NCBI GenBank assembly: GCA_026416655.1
Contig: JAOAES010000358.1
Location: 1-6,347 of the forward strand
DNA length: 6,347 nt
Source of the DNA: Fimbriimonadales bacterium
GTDB taxonomy: Bacteria > Armatimonadota > Fimbriimonadia > Fimbriimonadales > GBS-DC
Direction: 5' to 3'
Shown here piece by piece: positions 5,974-6,347 of the stretch (position 1 is the stretch's first letter; the number at the start of each line of letters is the position of its first letter). Made by a program: the position numbers and the translations under genes. The notes below the pieces were generated by a model. It saw only the letters and a list, made by a program, of their open reading frames with translations, was not told the DNA's origin and did not search any database.

Positions 5974-6012
5974 CGCGTTCTTTAGGGAACCCCCGAATCT
6001 TTAAAGAACGCG
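5974..6012. promoter_or_regulatory. Perfect 11-bp-arm inverted repeat / tandem operator-like dyads before holB
   Basis: CGCGTTCTTTA (5974-5984) and TAAAGAACGCG (6002-6012) are exact reverse complements separated by 17 nt. The same stretch contains two related partial palindromes in direct orientation: GTTCTTTAGGGAAC (5977-5990) and AATCTTTAAAGAAC (5996-6009), 19 bp apart, sharing CTTTA-two variable bases-GAAC almost exactly. This looks like a paired binding site for a dimeric regulator in the divergent region between the small minus-strand gene and holB. No T-run follows either side, so a terminator is unlikely. The regulator is unknown. Confidence 0.5.
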
Positions 6013-6035
6013 CCTGCAAGGTATGCTTATGCTGC

Positions 6036-6347
6036 GTGAAACCGCTGCCGTTCTCGGAGTTAGTGCTGGAGCCAGAGAGTCTGCGCTGTGCGCTGGGGCA
6101 GATGTTGCTGCGTCCCAGCCCGCCGCAGTCGCTGTTGATTGTGGGAATGGCAGGGCTGGGCAAGCGCACGCTCGCCCGCTCGCTCGCCGCCGCGTGGCTC
6201 TGCCCCGAACGCACGCAACAGGGGCACTGCCAGACCTGCGCTGTGTGCCAGAAATGGTCGGACGCGGGCGAGCATCCCGACCTGCGCGTGCTGAAGCCGG
6301 ACCCTGACCAGATTAAAATCGACGCGGTGCGCGAGACGCGCAACTGG
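6036..6347 (+). CDS. holB: DNA polymerase III subunit delta' (HolB), N-terminal part
   Basis: Delta' is a clamp-loader subunit that with delta and tau/gamma opens and loads the beta sliding clamp. The frame is open for 104 codons to the window end. Residues 5-10 (PFSELV) match the 'xFxDIIGQ' start region of the family. A Walker A-like loop GMAGLGKRT spans 37-45 (K43). Four cysteines C56, C65, C68 and C71 form the clamp-loader zinc site. HPDLRVLKPDPDQIKIDAVRE at 80-100 (given by its ends) is the hallmark HPD...IKID..R segment of delta', which separates it from DnaX. GTG 6036 is chosen because it gives the usual family N-terminus. Its ribosome-binding site is weak (AAGG at 6018-6021, 14 nt away). 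No upstream in-frame ATG, GTG or TTG exists before the TAA at 5970-5972, and GTG 6063 would remove conserved residues. It is transcribed away from the pilus operon. Confidence 0.9.
   Translation, partial: MKPLPFSELVLEPESLRCALGQMLLRPSPPQSLLIVGMAGLGKRTLARSLAAAWLCPERTQQGHCQTCAVCQKWSDAGEHPDLRVLKPDPDQIKIDAVRETRNW

Noticed and set aside
6023..6307. Plus-strand frame of 94 codons from ATG 6023
   Set aside because: It is out of frame with the clear holB motifs (P-loop, four cysteines, HPD and IKID segments) and has none of its own.

Overview
The window is a GC-rich bacterial fragment dominated by one leftward (minus-strand) operon for the inner-membrane alignment complex and secretin of a type IV pilus or closely related type II secretion-like machine. 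Reading in the direction of transcription (right to left), the genes are: an ExeA/GspA-like AAA+ ATPase (5582..4767), a small excisionase-type helix-turn-helix protein (4764..4369), pilM (4379..3237), pilN (3224..2616), pilO (2629..1988), a pilP/gspC-like gene (1986..1324) and the first 442 codons of a pilQ-type secretin (1327 to the window edge). Neighbouring genes overlap by up to 14 nt or are separated by 1-12 nt. Starts from pilQ back to the ATPase carry strong GGAGG-type Shine-Dalgarno sequences, so this reads as one translationally coupled transcript.

To the right, 5583..6035 separates the operon from a rightward gene. It holds an operon leader with a perfect 10-bp-arm inverted repeat touching the ATPase ribosome-binding site, a possible small membrane-protein gene on the minus strand (5888..5691), and a second, 11-bp-arm inverted repeat that can also be read as two tandem operator-like dyads. 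The rightward gene, starting at GTG 6036 and cut by the window end, encodes the N-terminal P-loop and zinc-cysteine region of DNA polymerase III subunit delta' (holB).

How the parts should work together (family knowledge): PilM is an actin-like cytoplasmic ATP-binding protein that docks on the N-terminal INL motif of PilN. PilN and PilO are bitopic, coiled-coil partners in the inner membrane. PilP bridges them across the periplasm to the N-domains of the PilQ secretin ring, which is the outer-membrane exit pore. The AMIN domain of PilQ should anchor it to peptidoglycan. The ATPase and HTH protein at the head of the operon are not part of the textbook pilMNOPQ set. The ATPase resembles the ATPase half of ExeA, which helps secretin assembly in type II secretion, and the HTH protein may be a regulator.

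The secretin implies a diderm (two-membrane) bacterium. Strong SD motifs, moderately high GC and a pilMNOPQ order with an ExeA-like gene in front would fit a deep-branching, non-proteobacterial lineage such as Armatimonadota, but that placement is an impression and not demonstrated here. I see no RNA gene, CRISPR array, insertion sequence or convincing intrinsic terminator. The window looks like core chromosome, with the most interesting material in the operon's first two genes and in the 453-nt intergenic region.
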